This document shows, piece after piece, positions 1-13,687 of a stretch of DNA of 64,000 bases. Made by a program: the position numbers and the translations under genes. The notes below the pieces were generated by a model. It was not told where the DNA came from and ran no database searches. It was given only the letters and a program-made list of their open reading frames with translations. The stretch's first letter is position 1. Each line of letters opens with the position of its first letter. Where the stretch lies: the NCBI GenBank assembly GCA_003640385.1, contig RCAB01000154.1, positions 62,001-126,000 of the forward strand, in the 5' to 3' direction. This DNA is from Setaria digitata. Taxonomy: Eukaryota; Nematoda; Chromadorea; Rhabditida; Setariidae.

Positions 1-1026
1 AAAAAATTAAGAAAGCGAAAAGAAAGCTCGTAAAATTAAGCTTTACTACAATTAAGCTCTGAAAAATGATATTCCACAGCGAATGATGTCCCTGCCATGT
101 ACTAGAGTCATTTGTATATCAGTTACCTTCTCTGCCGTCGGTTTCAAAAAGCTTTTTTTGCTTCTAGCTATCTTCTTTTCTCTTGTCCTTTCACCTCATC
201 TATAAGTGGTTCCTGAGCTTGTTAGTCGAAAAGTAACATAGCAAGAAGTTGAATTCATCCTAAGCTTATTTTGACTGGTAATTGAATTCACTGGAAGATG
301 GAAACGAGTTTTTTAAAATATTTTCAAGATAGCATTAAGGAACTGGGTGGTTGTTTTAAGATTTGTTGAAAAACACCACCCTACTGCTGTTTAACATATA
401 TGGCAGTATTACAAACTGCAAATTTTTCAATTCCAGAGAAATTTTTGTTAAAAATTGTCAGAAAGAAGAAGCAAGATTGAGGGAGAAAGAAAGAAAGTAA
501 ACTCCGGTAGTATGAACTGCCCCTGTAGTAAAAAATGAGTTATTAGAGGACATATTACATAGAAAAATTCCCACTTTCTCTCAGTTTATTGATATTTTGT
601 AGTCACTTTATATCACTCATACAATCACTTTTTTCTCGTCTTCTTGATGAGATCGTGTTTGATTTTTCCCCTTTTCAAATTCTTCCGTCTTTATTCTAGT
701 TATTGTAAATAGAATTTCTCTGCAATTCAGAAATCTATCAGTTCTCTGCAATAAAACTTCCTTCTTTTTTCCCAAAACGTACATCTTTGTTTGTTGACCT
801 CCACTCTCCCCCTTCCACCCATTATGAGATGATAAAATAATATACATAAACTTACAAAGGTAGAATACGTCAGTTCACTTCAGCAGTAATTTCTTGCTTT
901 CCGGCAAACTTCGGCAACTTATCAACGAGAGAAAAAATCGAACCAAATATAGGCAATCTATTTCAGAATTTGATAATGACTAATGCATTCACTTAAAATC
1001 AAAATTGGATAGGAGGATCGAATTAC
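1..1026 (-). other. Left edge: unassigned, possible decayed or partial minus-strand exons
   Basis: No gene can be named here. Three minus-strand stretches look weakly coding. The first, 617-847, is a 76-codon open frame rich in Lys/Glu ending at TGA. The second, about 870-925, reads KLPKFAGKQEITAEVN before a stop. The third, about 125-225, reads REKKIARSKKSFLKPTAEK before a GTAACT donor-like site. They could be 3' exons of a gene running off the left edge, but their phases were not joined convincingly. TXNDC12, also on the minus strand, ends at 1027, so some of this may simply be its 3' flank. Confidence 0.2.
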
Positions 1027-2779
1027 TTATAGTTCGTTTTTTCGTTTCGTAGCATCTTTACTTCCTTCACCTTCGGGAGATTCCTTTGTTATTCTATCCA
1101 CTTTACTTTTCTTCTTAACATTCTCGTCTCTTCTATTATCCATACTTTTTTGTTGATGTTTATTTGTTACTACACCATTGCTCTGCTAAAAATTAAATGA
1201 GATGAGAACCGGAAATGAATTAATCCATCGCCAGGACCAAAGAACTACCCCTATAAACAGCACTTGATCCATGTTAACTGTTATTTCATGTCTAATTCCA
1301 AGTTTGAACTGGAATTAAATCAAACTCACATCCGATTTTCCGAACACTCCCAAAGCGAGTTTCATTTTTTCGATTATCTCAGGTATGCGTGGGAAATAAT
1401 GCTTATTATCAGGATAATTTGTGTTCTCCATTCCTTTCAGAACATCTCCATTTGTGTCTGTTTAACGGTTTTAAGTTTTAAAAATTCACAATAATTTTAA
1501 AAAGTGACCTCAACCAAATAGTATTTATAGCCAGATAGATGGCCATTTAACAGAACTGTTAGAAGGAGAGATGGTGAAGGGGAAATTTCTGATTCTAGAA
1601 AACAAAGACTATTTTTGAAAAAAATGTTGCTTATGCAAGGAATGGAATAAGAACTAAAATTTGAATTTCAATCATTTCGATTCCTAACATACATGTGCAT
1701 CTTTACTTTTCAAAACTTGCCAGAATTTTGAATTTGGAAATCACCGATACCATAATTACTAGACGTATTAAACAGCAAAATATTGTCAAGGTCATGAATG
1801 AGGTGATCGTGCGGCATGTGGAGAAACCAGATCGAACGATGTGATGATTCTAGTAATTACTCTGTGTTTCCAGAATCTATTCTAAATGTCCCTTGCAAAA
1901 AGGAAAAATTGCTCGGAGAAACTAACCAAGAAAAAACAGTCGAGGTATATAACGACCATCTGGGGCATACCTTTCATCTTCTGGCTCCTCATCATCTTCT
2001 GTATTTACCATTACGAATTTCTCTGACAGTTCAACTAGTTCATCACGCTGTCTCGAATTTTTAAATTCGTTTCTCAGTGCTGCAAATGATTAAACTTATT
2101 AATGATGGCAATTAATTTATCTTTCTATGTAAAACACAATCAATTTGTCTCACCCATGTTATCAACTGTAGTTTTCTTATTTATAAAAATTATCACAACT
2201 GGAAGCAGATTTATTGTTTACAAAATAACATGAGGAAAAAACTAACCCTGAAAAAGAACTGTTAATTAAAAAGTTCAGAAATAGAAATATTATGCATCAG
2301 TTGCTGTTTCTCTGAAGTATGAAGGAGCTGGGGTACCTTTTTTCTTTTCAGACTAACGATTTTAACATTGCTGATGATCTCTTTTACTTTTAATTTTCTC
2401 ACCAGAATAACAATTTTATAAAAATCCTGCTGAACGATATATGAATATTTTACCTTGACAAGCTCCGCACCAACTTTTATGAATTAGCAGGAATACTGGC
2501 TTGTTAAGCAACTTCGCCGTTGATAATGTATCATCCCACTGTATCCATTTGATATCATCACCAAAACCTAACAGCTAATATTTTTATTATTTTTGTGAGT
2601 CGAGAGTTTCATAAAAACTTTAAATTATCCTTACAGTTGAAATGGAAAGATTGTAAGAAGATTTGCTGAAATTCATCTCAATATACTCAAAGCAAACCTT
2701 TATCAGGCCTCTTCAGCTCTTCATCACCTTGCACATAAAATAACTGAATGAAAAACAGGACTGTTTTTAGAAACCGCAT
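1027..2779 (-). CDS. TXNDC12: TXNDC12/ERp18-type ER thioredoxin-domain protein
   Basis: Five phase-consistent exons: 2779-2698, 2567-2454, 2079-1927, 1457-1330 and 1185-1027, giving 211 aa. The N-terminus is a signal peptide (MRFLKTVLFFIQLFYVQG). Exon 2 carries the thioredoxin active site in the context IHKSWCGACQ, the same WCGAC context as vertebrate TXNDC12. Exon 3 has the family signature FVMVNTEDDEEPED followed by GRYIPRLFFLD (cis-Pro region). The last exon adds a Lys/Glu-rich tail and ends KNEL, a KDEL-like ER-retention signal (vertebrate TXNDC12 ends EDEL). Expected role, from the family: disulfide reductase or oxidase of the ER lumen. The start ATG at 2777-2779 is the one that opens the signal peptide. 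The charged tail of about 50 aa after the thioredoxin fold is longer than in vertebrate homologues. Confidence 0.93.
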
Positions 2780-5700
2780 ATAAACCTGAAAACGTTAACA
2801 GGTGCGTAATAAAAAAAAACTAATGGTAAACGACTAACAGAACATCACGAAATACTTAAAATTTCCATAGTTCTCAGAAAAATTAGCTAGTAATCCTCTT
2901 AATACATAGGATCTTCTTTTGACTGAAAATAATTATCCCTGTTGATCTGACATAACATGAGGATATTTTTATAGAATTTCCATAATATGCTATATCTTAT
3001 TTATTTATTGCAAAACTTCCCAACATTTTAATAAAATTATAATTTATAAAAGTGTGTTTTTTTATGTCTCAGCAGAACAACAGCACAGTGGAAAAACAGA
3101 TCGCAATAACTTGGTTCTAAGGAGGAGAATTTTCGGTTTGATTTACACTTATTTCACCAAAATGTAGATCGAACGATCAATCCACCCTAACATCTCAATC
3201 ATTTTAATTGTGCTGTTTGTTAATTTAAAATTTGCTACTTAGTTTAGTACTTAGAATTCGTGATGATTTGAAAACAAGTGAGTTAAAAAAAAATCAAATC
3301 GTATTAGCTGACCTTATATCCTAAAAGAACTTTAATCCTTTGCGGTTTCCGCACGGATCTTTTGAATATCTTAAAGAATTATAGAACTATTCGATCCAGC
3401 ATGCTCCACTTGTGGCTGGATAGAAGATGGTTAGGACTATTTTGAAATTAAAAAGTGAAAATGATACCGAAATAAACTTGCAATAAACAGAAAGCAAAAT
3501 GCAACAAACTAAATTTAACAAAACAAAAATCAGGGAATGCAACGAGTTTTTTTTTTAAAAAAAAAAAAAGGAAACTTTATAATGCAATAACAATTCGAAA
3601 GACAAAAAAAAGTTTTTCTGTGCTATTAAAGAAATTTTCGTCAGAAAATGCATCCTTTTTGTGGTTGACATAATTGCATGCTAGAAAAAGTAGTCAATTA
3701 ACAAGGTAGACGCTGCAAGAATACCGGTTGTCGCAAATTGAACGGTTTCTTTCTCTTTCAGGTGCCTTTAAAAAAAAAAAAAAAAATATTATGTTGCAGT
3801 TATTTCGCAATTTACCTCACTATGATTTAAATTATTATAGATTTCAAGGATTTTTAAATTTACCCAGTCAAAATCTTTCTCGAATTAAATTTTGAATTTC
3901 AACAGCAAAATAAAGATGCTCGTAAAATATTATGTTGAAAATTTCATCTTCTTGAATTTAAATAATCCTTTTGTATCCTAGACCTCTCGATATCCCCAAG
4001 GAGGGACCTCAAAATTCATAACAATTGTCATTTTAATAATGACGTTCAACAACAATGATTTCAGTCCAGTTCCTGCTTCTTTAATTAAGCATTGATAACA
4101 GTAATTGACAACCCCATTTTTTGCTTTTTTTTTTTTTTTAATTGAGAACCACCAGGGAATTTATTCTCGTTGCAATGTTAATCCAGCTTGTGATGAACGA
4201 ACTTGAAATTAATTGATTGCTTCTATTAATAGTAAAACAACGGCAAAATCAAGCAATCGTCTGAAATCGTCCTATAGGAATACCTTAGTTGGTGATTTCT
4301 ATTGGTTCAGGAAAGCTGATATGAAGTTCGTAAGCAAGATTTTCAGCAACGAATAATATGGTCCTCAACTATAAGGAGGAAAGTTATTAAGGAAAAATTA
4401 AAGCATGTTAACTTTTAATTTTATATGAAGGGAATAATGGCTGAAATTTTAATTAATAAATCATAAAAGTCTTGTTTTTTTTTTTTTTTACTCGCTTAGG
4501 CTTTAACTTATCAAGTTAACAGCTATCAGAAGAAAAGTGAGAACAGATGTAGATGTTGAAAATTTTTTGGACCATTTTCTTCCTTATTCCAGGATGTATG
4601 TTGAGAATTTCCAAGTATACTCATCATGTGATGTCTTCAAGAGCAAGATAAAAATTTTCAAACAGTAACCTGTTCTTTTTTTCCGCACACTTATCTGTTG
4701 CGTTTTATTTGTTAGTTGTCGAAAACTCACCACATACTTTTTCTCCCAATGCATTTCCTTTTTTCGCTTTTTGGCATGCATTAATTACAGAACAAATTAA
4801 TAGTTCAATTGTTTCATCATCAGTTTAATATAAATTCAAGAAAATATAGAAAACATAGGATCGAAAGTATAGTTCTAAGTATAAAACTTCGAAAGGAATG
4901 ATCAGATCAAGGGCTAGATTGAAATTACTTTAAGTGCTTATCCAAACGTACTCGACGAACATGGTGCACGAAATGTTACGATCTGATGCTGATAATTATG
5001 CACTTTAACGTGCTCTCAATTGATTAAGTGATATGATTCACCTACTGCTCTATATTCCCAATTTTATTGTTGTTGCTATCAGGTCTCTGAAATTTTTTTT
5101 CAATCTCTGTTGCTTTGGTGATGATTTGTCTGCCTTTTTTGTTCCCATAACTAAATCGCATTTCACGACATGGCTAATCACATCACATGTTAATGAGCAT
5201 GTTCAATATTAGTAATTGTGTAACATCCAGATCATGTTCTTAACACGTTCAATATGGAATGTGCTGGCAGTGATTTAGTCTCGAAATTTTGGGGAGAGTA
5301 TAATTTTTTCGAAAGATTTTTAGAACTTTAACAGTAGTTGTCTGATGATTGGGCTTTTATTCATTACAGCATATTTTTGCGCCATCAACTGATCACAGAG
5401 AACTGAATAAAACAGATCAAGGACTTCCTTATTACAGCTAATAATTGTTGTGCAGTAACATTAAATTACTGTTGCAGAAATTCGAAAGGGAGACAAATCG
5501 ATTACAGATTTTGTAATAAAATTTTTTTGTCGTCAATTTACAATATTTAAACACACCATTATCTCGCTTTTTGACCACTATTTCACATTCAACGTCACTT
5601 CATTAACATTTGTTTTCCTGAGAGTTTGATACCTGCAGTTGATTAATTGCCTCACATACGGCAATGAGCACTTCGTAGCATAACTAAAATTATTGGATAT

Positions 5701-6269
5701 TTACTGCAGATATCTATAAAACTACAAAAATATGGATGGATCAGGCAAAAGGCTTTTGATATTAAAAGTAAAGGATGTTTGTTCACCTCTGGCACAGCAG
5801 ACTAGGGATAGTAGCAAGATTTTCTTTTGAAGCTTTTAGAGCTTAATTTTGATATTGTTTCTGGCCTCAAACTCATATCATTTCCATTTTCGTTCACTCA
5901 CTTTCTTTTCTCTTTTCTTTGGTTGAAAAATAAGTAAGTAAAAGACGTAACAACAACTGTAAGAAAGGGTCATACAAAAATCATTAAAAAAAAGAATTTA
6001 GTAAGACATGTGCGTAACTTTTCTAAAACTTATAGAAAAATCATTTCATTTCAGTTTTAAATTGACCCCAAAATTTCGGTTAGCTGTCCAGAAGTCAACA
6101 AATTTTTCATATTCTGATTAAAGATAGATATTTGCTTATTTTCAAGAATGCATAAAAAAAAACGCAGGAAAATTATTCAAAACTTCTAGAAAGCAGAAAA
6201 TCTTTCTTTTTTCAAATAAGACGAGATTTTTTGATAGTCAGTTCATTCATCTGCTAATTAATAGGGTGT
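2780..6269. other. Intergenic, no supported gene
   Basis: About 3.5 kb of AT-rich sequence with poly(A)/poly(T) runs (for example 3548-3569, 4129-4139, 4475-4489). It holds the upstream region of TXNDC12 and the 3' flank of the SDR gene. A short Lys-rich minus-strand frame near 5060-5150 (MGTKKADKSSPKQQRLKKNF, then about 12 codons to a stop) has no partner exons that I could join. The other small open frames (for example 4584-4781) show no splice support and are treated as chance. Confidence 0.5.
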
Positions 6270-8860
6270 TCAAATGTTAGTTTCACGTATATTATATTTG
6301 ACAAACCACTTTGCAGCATTACAGAGAAATGCTAGTGTATGCGGTATAAAGTAATACATTCGTTCCTTTAAAACGGCATCCATTATTTCTTCAACGCATT
6401 TATCCAATGGTATTATATCGAAAAATCTATAACATTTCGAACAAACAGATATGAAATCAATTGGCAATGCTAAAATCCAAGTTGAAAAAATAGCAATTAA
6501 TGTTTATTCGAAGCAGTTGAAAGATTGAGAATCTTGCCTCAGAATCTGGAACAAAAATAAGAAGGCTTACGTGCTGAAAGGTTCGGTCATATTGTTTGAA
6601 ACAAGTTCTGTATCCACAAAGTATGGATAAATGGTTGTCAAGACTATATCATTTTTTTTCTCTTCATAAAGTTCCATTTGTAGTGTTTCCATTAAACCAC
6701 GGATTGCGAATTTCGCTGTGCTGTAATTTCGAAATTAACATTTATGATTAATTAGCGCGAATAACGAAAAATAGTTTTAAAATACTGGAAGTATAATAGA
6801 TGCTTTAATACAACATTTTTTTAAAGAGCTTGTCTTGGTGCTAAAAAAAAATAATCGATGAATAAATGAAATGGAATGAAAAAATGAAAAATGAATGAAG
6901 TAAATAAATTTTAATTATTTAATAGCGATTACCAAATAGTGATTAACTTTTTGTTTAATAATATATTAAAATAACAAGAACATTTAATAATATATCAAAA
7001 TGACAGTAATTACCAATAGGCAGTTCCAAGATAATCGCCATAATGACTACAAATCGATCCAATAGCAACTATTTGGCCACGATTTCGATCCATCATGTAT
7101 GGCAAAAAAGCTCTCATTGTCTAAATCTTTTAACTGGCTTAAAAATGATTATTAAAAAGTTGTAGTAGTAGTAGATGAAACTTCCCAAAAGCAAAACATT
7201 TTTTGAAAATTAAAAACTGAGGAGATTTTTGTATCATTAAAACTAACATAAATATAACCGAGAATATTGACGTTTACGGTATCTTGATAATCCTTATCAT
7301 CCAAATCTATAAATTTGCCGATTCGCAGTATTGCTGCATTGCAAACTACGATATCAATGCCGCCTAAGAGTTTAGTAATATTTTCATATAGAAATAAGAC
7401 GAAATATTTTCTTCTACTTTTTGTATAGTATCATAATCTAAAAAAAATTTTCAGCCTTGGATTAATAAGAACTAATGATGATTTTAACGATCATCTCTTA
7501 ATCATAAGCTTTGAAAATCCTACTTTGGAAATCTTTTTTGAATAAGGAAATAATAACTGCAACTAAATAGCATGCTTTGAAAGAAGTACATGAATGAAAT
7601 AGTACAATGAGTTAAAGAAGATTTAGTAAAGAACTTTCACTGATAAGAATAGCACTTTTCCTTAAATCCCATATTGCCAAGGCATTCAAGAATTGCTTTT
7701 GTCTTTTGGCTTACTGTCTTTTGCTTAATCTTATCGATCTTAAATTTTGTTTCCATAGACCTTAACCGTGCCAACAAATTGTGAACTCATCATGGGTTCT
7801 ATTAATGATAAAGTTCAGGCAAATATTAATATAAGCAACAATTTGAAATGTTCACAAACCAATTTTTGTGTCACCAAGTATTTGCTGGGCGCAATGTTTT
7901 ACCTCATCAGGCTTTGTGACATCGCATAAGAAAAAGTATGCTTTTCCACCACTTTCAGTAATTTCAGATACTGTTCGTAATCCTTGCTTCTGTTAAATTA
8001 GTTTTTTATTTTTTAGTTCTTGTCACAGGAAGAATAACAAGTTTTTAGATAACAGAGAAAAATTTAAGGTTTTATGTGTGTGTAAGAGACACATCTAATT
8101 GTGCGACAAATACATTGTCTGAATGTGTCGCTTATTTTTCAACTGTAGACCGCGTAATTTATGCAAAATACTTTACAGAAATCAATATTTGCTTTTTCGT
8201 TCAAATACTACAAAGCGATTCACGCTTGTCGACAATCTCTGCTTTTTTTTCATTAGAAGTTCCGGAAATTACTCTTTTTTACCAATTATTTCAAATACAC
8301 TTAAAAACTGCACACTTCACAATAAAATATGCAAATTTTGTAATTTCATTAAGTGTCCTGTAGAATATTACCTGATTAATATCTAAAATGCAGACAATGG
8401 CTTGTTCCTGTAATGCAACTTTGAGCGCTAATCCTTTACCAATACCTGATGCGCCACCAGTTATGGCAACCACCCGAAACAAAATACACAATTTTTTTCT
8501 TATAGATTAGAAACTAGAACTCAGTTTGAAGAAAATCAAATAAAAAGAATATGGTAATTATTATAGTTATCAACTTTAACTTAGCACACCCATAGCTACT
8601 ATGCGATGGTACAGATTTATTTAGTATGATCAGCGTGATTTGACGAAACTAAACTACATAGGGTTATACAGAAATTTCCAACTCTTTTAGCTGTTATCTT
8701 CTGAGCAAGTAACTCTTCAGAGTGCCCCTAAATTCTAGACATAATCAGTAACTAAAACCTGATTCGTTATTGATTTCCTTTTTAAGGTCAGTATTCGTGG
8801 TAAATCTCGAAACAATATGCATAAAATATATTGTACTGCAAATTTCAAACTTATCAACAT
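6270..8860 (-). CDS. SDR16C-type short-chain dehydrogenase/reductase (retinol dehydrogenase-like)
   Basis: Seven exons: 8860-8759, 8473-8372, 7989-7860, 7363-7248, 7120-7014, 6720-6571 and 6426-6270, together 864 nt and 287 aa, the usual SDR16C length. It starts with a hydrophobic membrane anchor (MLISLKFAVQYILCILF) and a basic KRKS stretch. The cofactor site is TGGASGIGKG, and LDINQ follows beta-2, suggesting NAD preference (inference). The NNAG element appears as VVCNAAI, the catalytic Ser lies in VAIGSICSHYG, and Tyr/Lys are in YCTAK, split by an intron. A PYFVDTEL motif follows. Relatives include RDH10 and SDR16C5, membrane-bound retinoid or lipid dehydrogenases of the ER and lipid droplets; the substrate is unknown. 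The exon 1/exon 2 join requires an acceptor reading TTTCGG instead of TTTCAG. Confidence 0.87.
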
Positions 8861-9578
8861 TTGCTTACAAAATTTCTCTCGAGCCATATTTCCTGGAACA
8901 AAAACTGTGTAGAAATACGACACGACCACTACTATGCGAGCATTTTATTTAAACACTGTTTTGAAAATTATAAATTGTTCAATAAACATCTTCAAACAAT
9001 ACTGAATCTTTGCCCTGAACTTACAGCTCTAAATGTAAATTTGCAATTAATCTAAGTGTCAATCTCCTCCCTGCAAGACATAGCTCTTTTTGAAAGCTTA
9101 AATTCATAAATTTTGAATGATATGAATTTCGGGGAGCTGCCACTTTTAGTTGAATTTTGTTAAGTATTGCAGAAAATTCTTTTTTTGCATCATTAAAAAA
9201 AAGCTACAGTATGAACCAAAAAACACTGAATGATTCGGAAAAAACACCTTCGGCGATTTTTTGCTTTACAGAGTGCTAAAAGAGAAACCAAAGGCAGTTT
9301 CTAAAAAGCTTCAGTTCTTAATGATACACTTAAGATTCAAATGAATTCGATTGCCGTGAATTCTAAGGATATCATTATTGTTATTAATGTAGAAATTATA
9401 TTCGAAATTATACTCATTTCTTCACATGCCAGTCGAATTCATTTAAATCTTATAGTCAAAATTCTGATGATGTAAAAAATTCTCTAGTTTTTTTTTCTTT
9501 TTTTTTAAACAATCAGTTCCTTCATGTTCTATAAGTTGCTGCTTTTGAAATGAATCCAGCAAGAAATTTTGCTCAATC
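8861..9578. other. Intergenic, no supported gene
   Basis: About 0.7 kb of AT-rich DNA upstream of the SDR start codon. Overlapping short plus-strand frames at 8770-9055 are antisense to SDR exon 1 or lie in its promoter region. The downstream part of a 67-codon minus-strand frame (9443-9646) overlaps the last exon of the uncertain gene to the right. Confidence 0.5.
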
Positions 9579-12149
9579 TCAAAAATTATTTCTAGATATT
9601 CGTCCACAGAATTTGCTTGAAGAAAAAATGTTTGTAATGAATCCATTTAATCTAGAACAGTTATACACACTACAGCAAAATATTTTCTAATGTGTTGACT
9701 ATTTTTAAAATCCTCCAAATAATCTAAACATTCATAAATAAACTAGCATGGATTGTGATAATTAGGCCAAAAATTATCCGTGTATTAGGGGAAGGTAATA
9801 ATCACTGCATATTTGGTATTGCTAAAGCATTTGTATAAAAACGGCCGCTCTGCAATTATTTTAAAATAATTATCAAGCAGAAGTGGATTGAACCCATTCA
9901 TCCATCACGAAGTAACGCCTATTTTCTTCCTTACCTGTCTTGCAGCAATGTAATCAAGAACTCCTCTCTTTTCAAATCTTCTCTGCAATAATTTAAAAAG
10001 AACAGAAAGAACTTTCCTATATTAATCTTCTTAAATTATTTCCTTCATTTTTATTTTTGATCCCTTCATTCTTACCCCAACAAATCAAAAACACAATGAA
10101 AAAAAAGAAATGGTTCTCATCAGATAAAGAAAAGAAAGACTGGTTCAAGTTTTTGAGTGAACCGGCTTTTAGATTACCAGTTTGTAGCCGCATTCATGGC
10201 AAATATTCTTTCACTCGGTCAATTATATTCCATCACTTTGTATTGATATGCATTTGTTCCAAACATTTCCGAATGCTTCCAAGTTTATTTTCAGCTGTTT
10301 GAAATTTTAGCAAGGAAACTAAAGTAACGGACAGAAATGTTTTGGCTTAAACTCGAAATAACATTTATTTATGCCGATTTCTTCAAAAAATAGTTAAGAC
10401 TGTCAACTTGTAAAATTAGTATTTGATTTTTTGACTGCCAGAATAAAAAAAGTCACCAACTTCTAAAATTTACTAAAATTTTTATTTATTTATTTTTTTT
10501 AACTTAACTATTTATCTATTTACTTGGTCTACTTATTTAATTAATTATTTGATTTACTTATATAATTTTTTTACTCATTTACTTTTAATTTAACTTATTT
10601 TTTCTATCGTGGTGATCTTTGCATTGTAATATTGGAATTAGAAGGTACCATTTTTTTTTTTTTAGATAATACAGAAACAGTTTTCTCTTTAAGGTTTGAA
10701 AAATTCAGATTCTCTTAGACCTTAGCTACATTATTGATATAGTTAACGTTTAATACTTGCACATAATAAATGACTTGATTTTCTTGTATTACCCTTCCAT
10801 CACTGTGGTTCAAAAACCATGTATCTGAAGAGCAGAAAATAGCCCAGAATGAGGAATGGAATAGTGAAGCCCAATGTCTAGATTATCCTTGCCGCTGTCC
10901 CTCGGCTTTCATTAAATTTACACATCTTTTGGCACTTTTAAACAATTATGAGAATTTAGAAACTTCGTTTTGATTTATGTACCTAAGCACCGGATATCTG
11001 TGAAAATTTTCTTTTCGCGTTTATTTTTATTGAAATTTTTTTCAAGAATTATGAGCAGAAAATAGGCTTATGGTGACCTTCCAAAATGATGGAATGAATA
11101 ACATGAGGAGTTAGCTATACTTTCGTCAAAATCTCATCATTAAGTTTTCCAGCGAAAAAATATAGCAGTTGATTTATTTCTTCACACTTTCCTTTGGCAA
11201 TGGATGATAAACTTTGTTTTTTTTTTTTTTAAAAAAAAACATTCGTAAGGGTGATGAAATAAGATCCAAGAAATGACGGCACATAAATCCGTATCTTGTT
11301 TCTTTTTCATTACCTCCTTCCTGATATTTAGGCAAAAGATCGGCCATCGATGGTGAAGCTCTCACATGAGATCCTAAGAGTGTGAAATTAATTTGAGCAC
11401 TATGTAAGGAAACCCAACGAGGAACTCGAAATTCCAAAAATGAACCTTTAAAATCGGTCATTTGTCTCCTCTTTTCCTTACTTTTTGGGTAACACCATGC
11501 AATGAATCGTTGGGAAGAGGTTAATTTATAAAACACCTTAGTTTCAGTCAACAAGAAATAATAATAAACATATTTGGTGTATAAAATTTTTCTTCTTTTT
11601 CTCTCTTTTAAAAAATTCCTTTCTTCGGCGAAAATTGACTGGAGTAAGATCCTAAAAAACCACTAAAACATACAACAAGCAATCGGGAACAATTTTTCTT
11701 AAATAAAAAGCGGATTTTGAATACCCCCACTTTCTTATAACAACCGTAAAGATGGCTGGATCATTTGAAAAGCGTAACGCGAGGCGCTAATTATTGAAAA
11801 TTTAATACACTAAAACATTATTCTAAGTATCTTAAACTTCTTTCGAACTTTTATACTTAAACTGGATAATTAGTAGAATAAGGGGGAAGCAAGAGGAAAG
11901 AAAATAAGACATTCATTTCTAGTAAAGCCAAACCTCTATCACCTTTGATTTTGTCCAAGTGTTATTTTTTTCTTTTAATTCTATGGACAGTTTCATCAAG
12001 AATTCGTACTGCTAATTATTACTTCCTACACAGAACGAAAATTTTGCGATTTTTCAGCAAAGATCTAGAGCGAGTACTAGAGAAATAATATTCCAAATGA
12101 ATTGAGCCGCAAGCCCCCAGCTATTTCGAATGGTGAGTTTCTTTGACAT
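9579..12149 (-). CDS. Uncertain seven-exon gene, small protein of unknown function
   Basis: I do not recognise this protein. A phase-consistent minus-strand model joins exons 12149-12078, 11536-11482, 11445-11314, 10824-10793, 9982-9935, 9849-9806 and 9651-9579, giving 151 aa. Support: every junction has GT/AG ends and matching phase. The third exon is a long open stretch with varied composition (FLEFRVPRWVSLH, then SPSMADLLPKYQEG). The fifth is a clean 16-codon exon (RRFEKRGVLDYIAARQ) between a TTGCAG acceptor and a GTAAGG donor. The N-terminus (SWGLAAQFIWNIISL) could be a membrane anchor. Doubts: several exons are tiny, no domain is recognised, and the final exon has a competing 67-codon frame from an ATG at 9644-9646. 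Some exons may belong to different transcripts or be chance. Confidence 0.35.
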
Positions 12150-13687
12150 CCTTAATGCTTTTAAATGTACCTTGTACTGGTAGATGCTTATTTCGTCACA
12201 GCATAGATCAAACCGAAGCACAATTCAACTCCGGCGGAATTGGAATGACGAGAAAACTTCACTTCCGAATGACTCACCCTGATGCTATGAGGGAATGCAA
12301 CATAAAACGAGCACCTTAGAATTTCGAACTCGATCAAACTTGAAGCAGATACCATGAAGATGTCCAACTTTGATTTCGTCAGTGTTTCCCAATATATTTT
12401 GCTTTAAGTGCAGGACTGGAAATGACAAGAAAAATTTTATTTTTCGAAAAAAGAAACGCCTTAAAATCCAGCAAATAAAAAAACACATTTTTATTTAACT
12501 AAAAATTAAGGCCCTAGTAACAATTAATGCAACTTAAAAATCTTGAATTCAATCTTGCAATTGTAAAAAGAAATAAATAATTCTTGTTCCATGACGAACA
12601 TGACCATCTGTAAGAGGTTACATAATTTAAAACACACAAGTAAACATCTATAAAATATAGATCATAAAAAGAAAAAAATACAACAGTCATTACCTATCCC
12701 ATAAAGTCTTCCAAAAATGATGCATTAGAACTTTTTAGAATGAAAATCTATTGTGGTTTAATCCTTTTCATTTAAAATAAGTCACTGTAAACTTCTGCCG
12801 AATTCCAGAAAATATTAGCACTGAAAAAAAAAAATACTACCTCACTCATAGCTATTCCTGTTTACTACATTGTAAAATATCAAATGAAATTGAAAACATT
12901 ACGTTCCTCACCACAATCCGCAAATTAATGATGCTTCTGATAGAACGAAATGACTATTCAGCAACAAGAAACGTTGTAAAATATTCATACCATTCCAGAA
13001 ATGTATTTAAAATTAAAAAAAATCCCGATATATCTTCTAAGGTACAATTTTAGAAGCGCAAGAAAATAGGTGATGTAGTACCAGAGAAGGCTTATGTGAT
13101 AAGCAGGTTACATTTTCCCAAATATTTTTCGATATTTATCTAAAGCAAAAAAACTAAAATCCTAAGGAGACCTAGCTCAGAAGGGTTAAGTAGAGGACGA
13201 AGGGAAGAGAACTGCAGTACAGCTATTACGAAATCCTTTCCCTCAGGAAACAACCGTTTATCACAGTGTGTCTATCATTCCATTAACCTCACACTAATGA
13301 AACTGAATTCCTTAGGTTGGCAAAACAATATTTTGATTTTAAGATTAATCAAAGAAAGAATGAGCATAATTCTATATAATGAAGCAAAAAGAAGATATTG
13401 CTAACAAAGTAAAGCTATTACAGGGATAATATAGCCAAATTTGAAAATGGTTCCTTCACAATATGGAAATCAAAAATGTACCTATTTTATTGTTATTCTT
13501 CCTTACTGTGAAAGTTTCCAAGCCAATAAGCAATGCATGAAGTCATCTGTTTAAGGCTTGGTTTGGTCGTTTCCAATCAAATGAAAATTTCAATAAATAA
13601 CTACGTATCCATTTAGCATTAACAGCATTGGTTTTATGGTGAATATTCAAAATTTATAAACAAAATGCCTATAGCTAATTGAACATT
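12150..13687. other. Intergenic, no supported gene
   Basis: About 1.5 kb of AT-rich sequence between the end of the PH/PDZ gene and the start of the uncertain gene. A 67-codon minus-strand frame (12285-12488) has no splice-consistent partners. I see no RNA gene or repeat of note. Confidence 0.5.
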
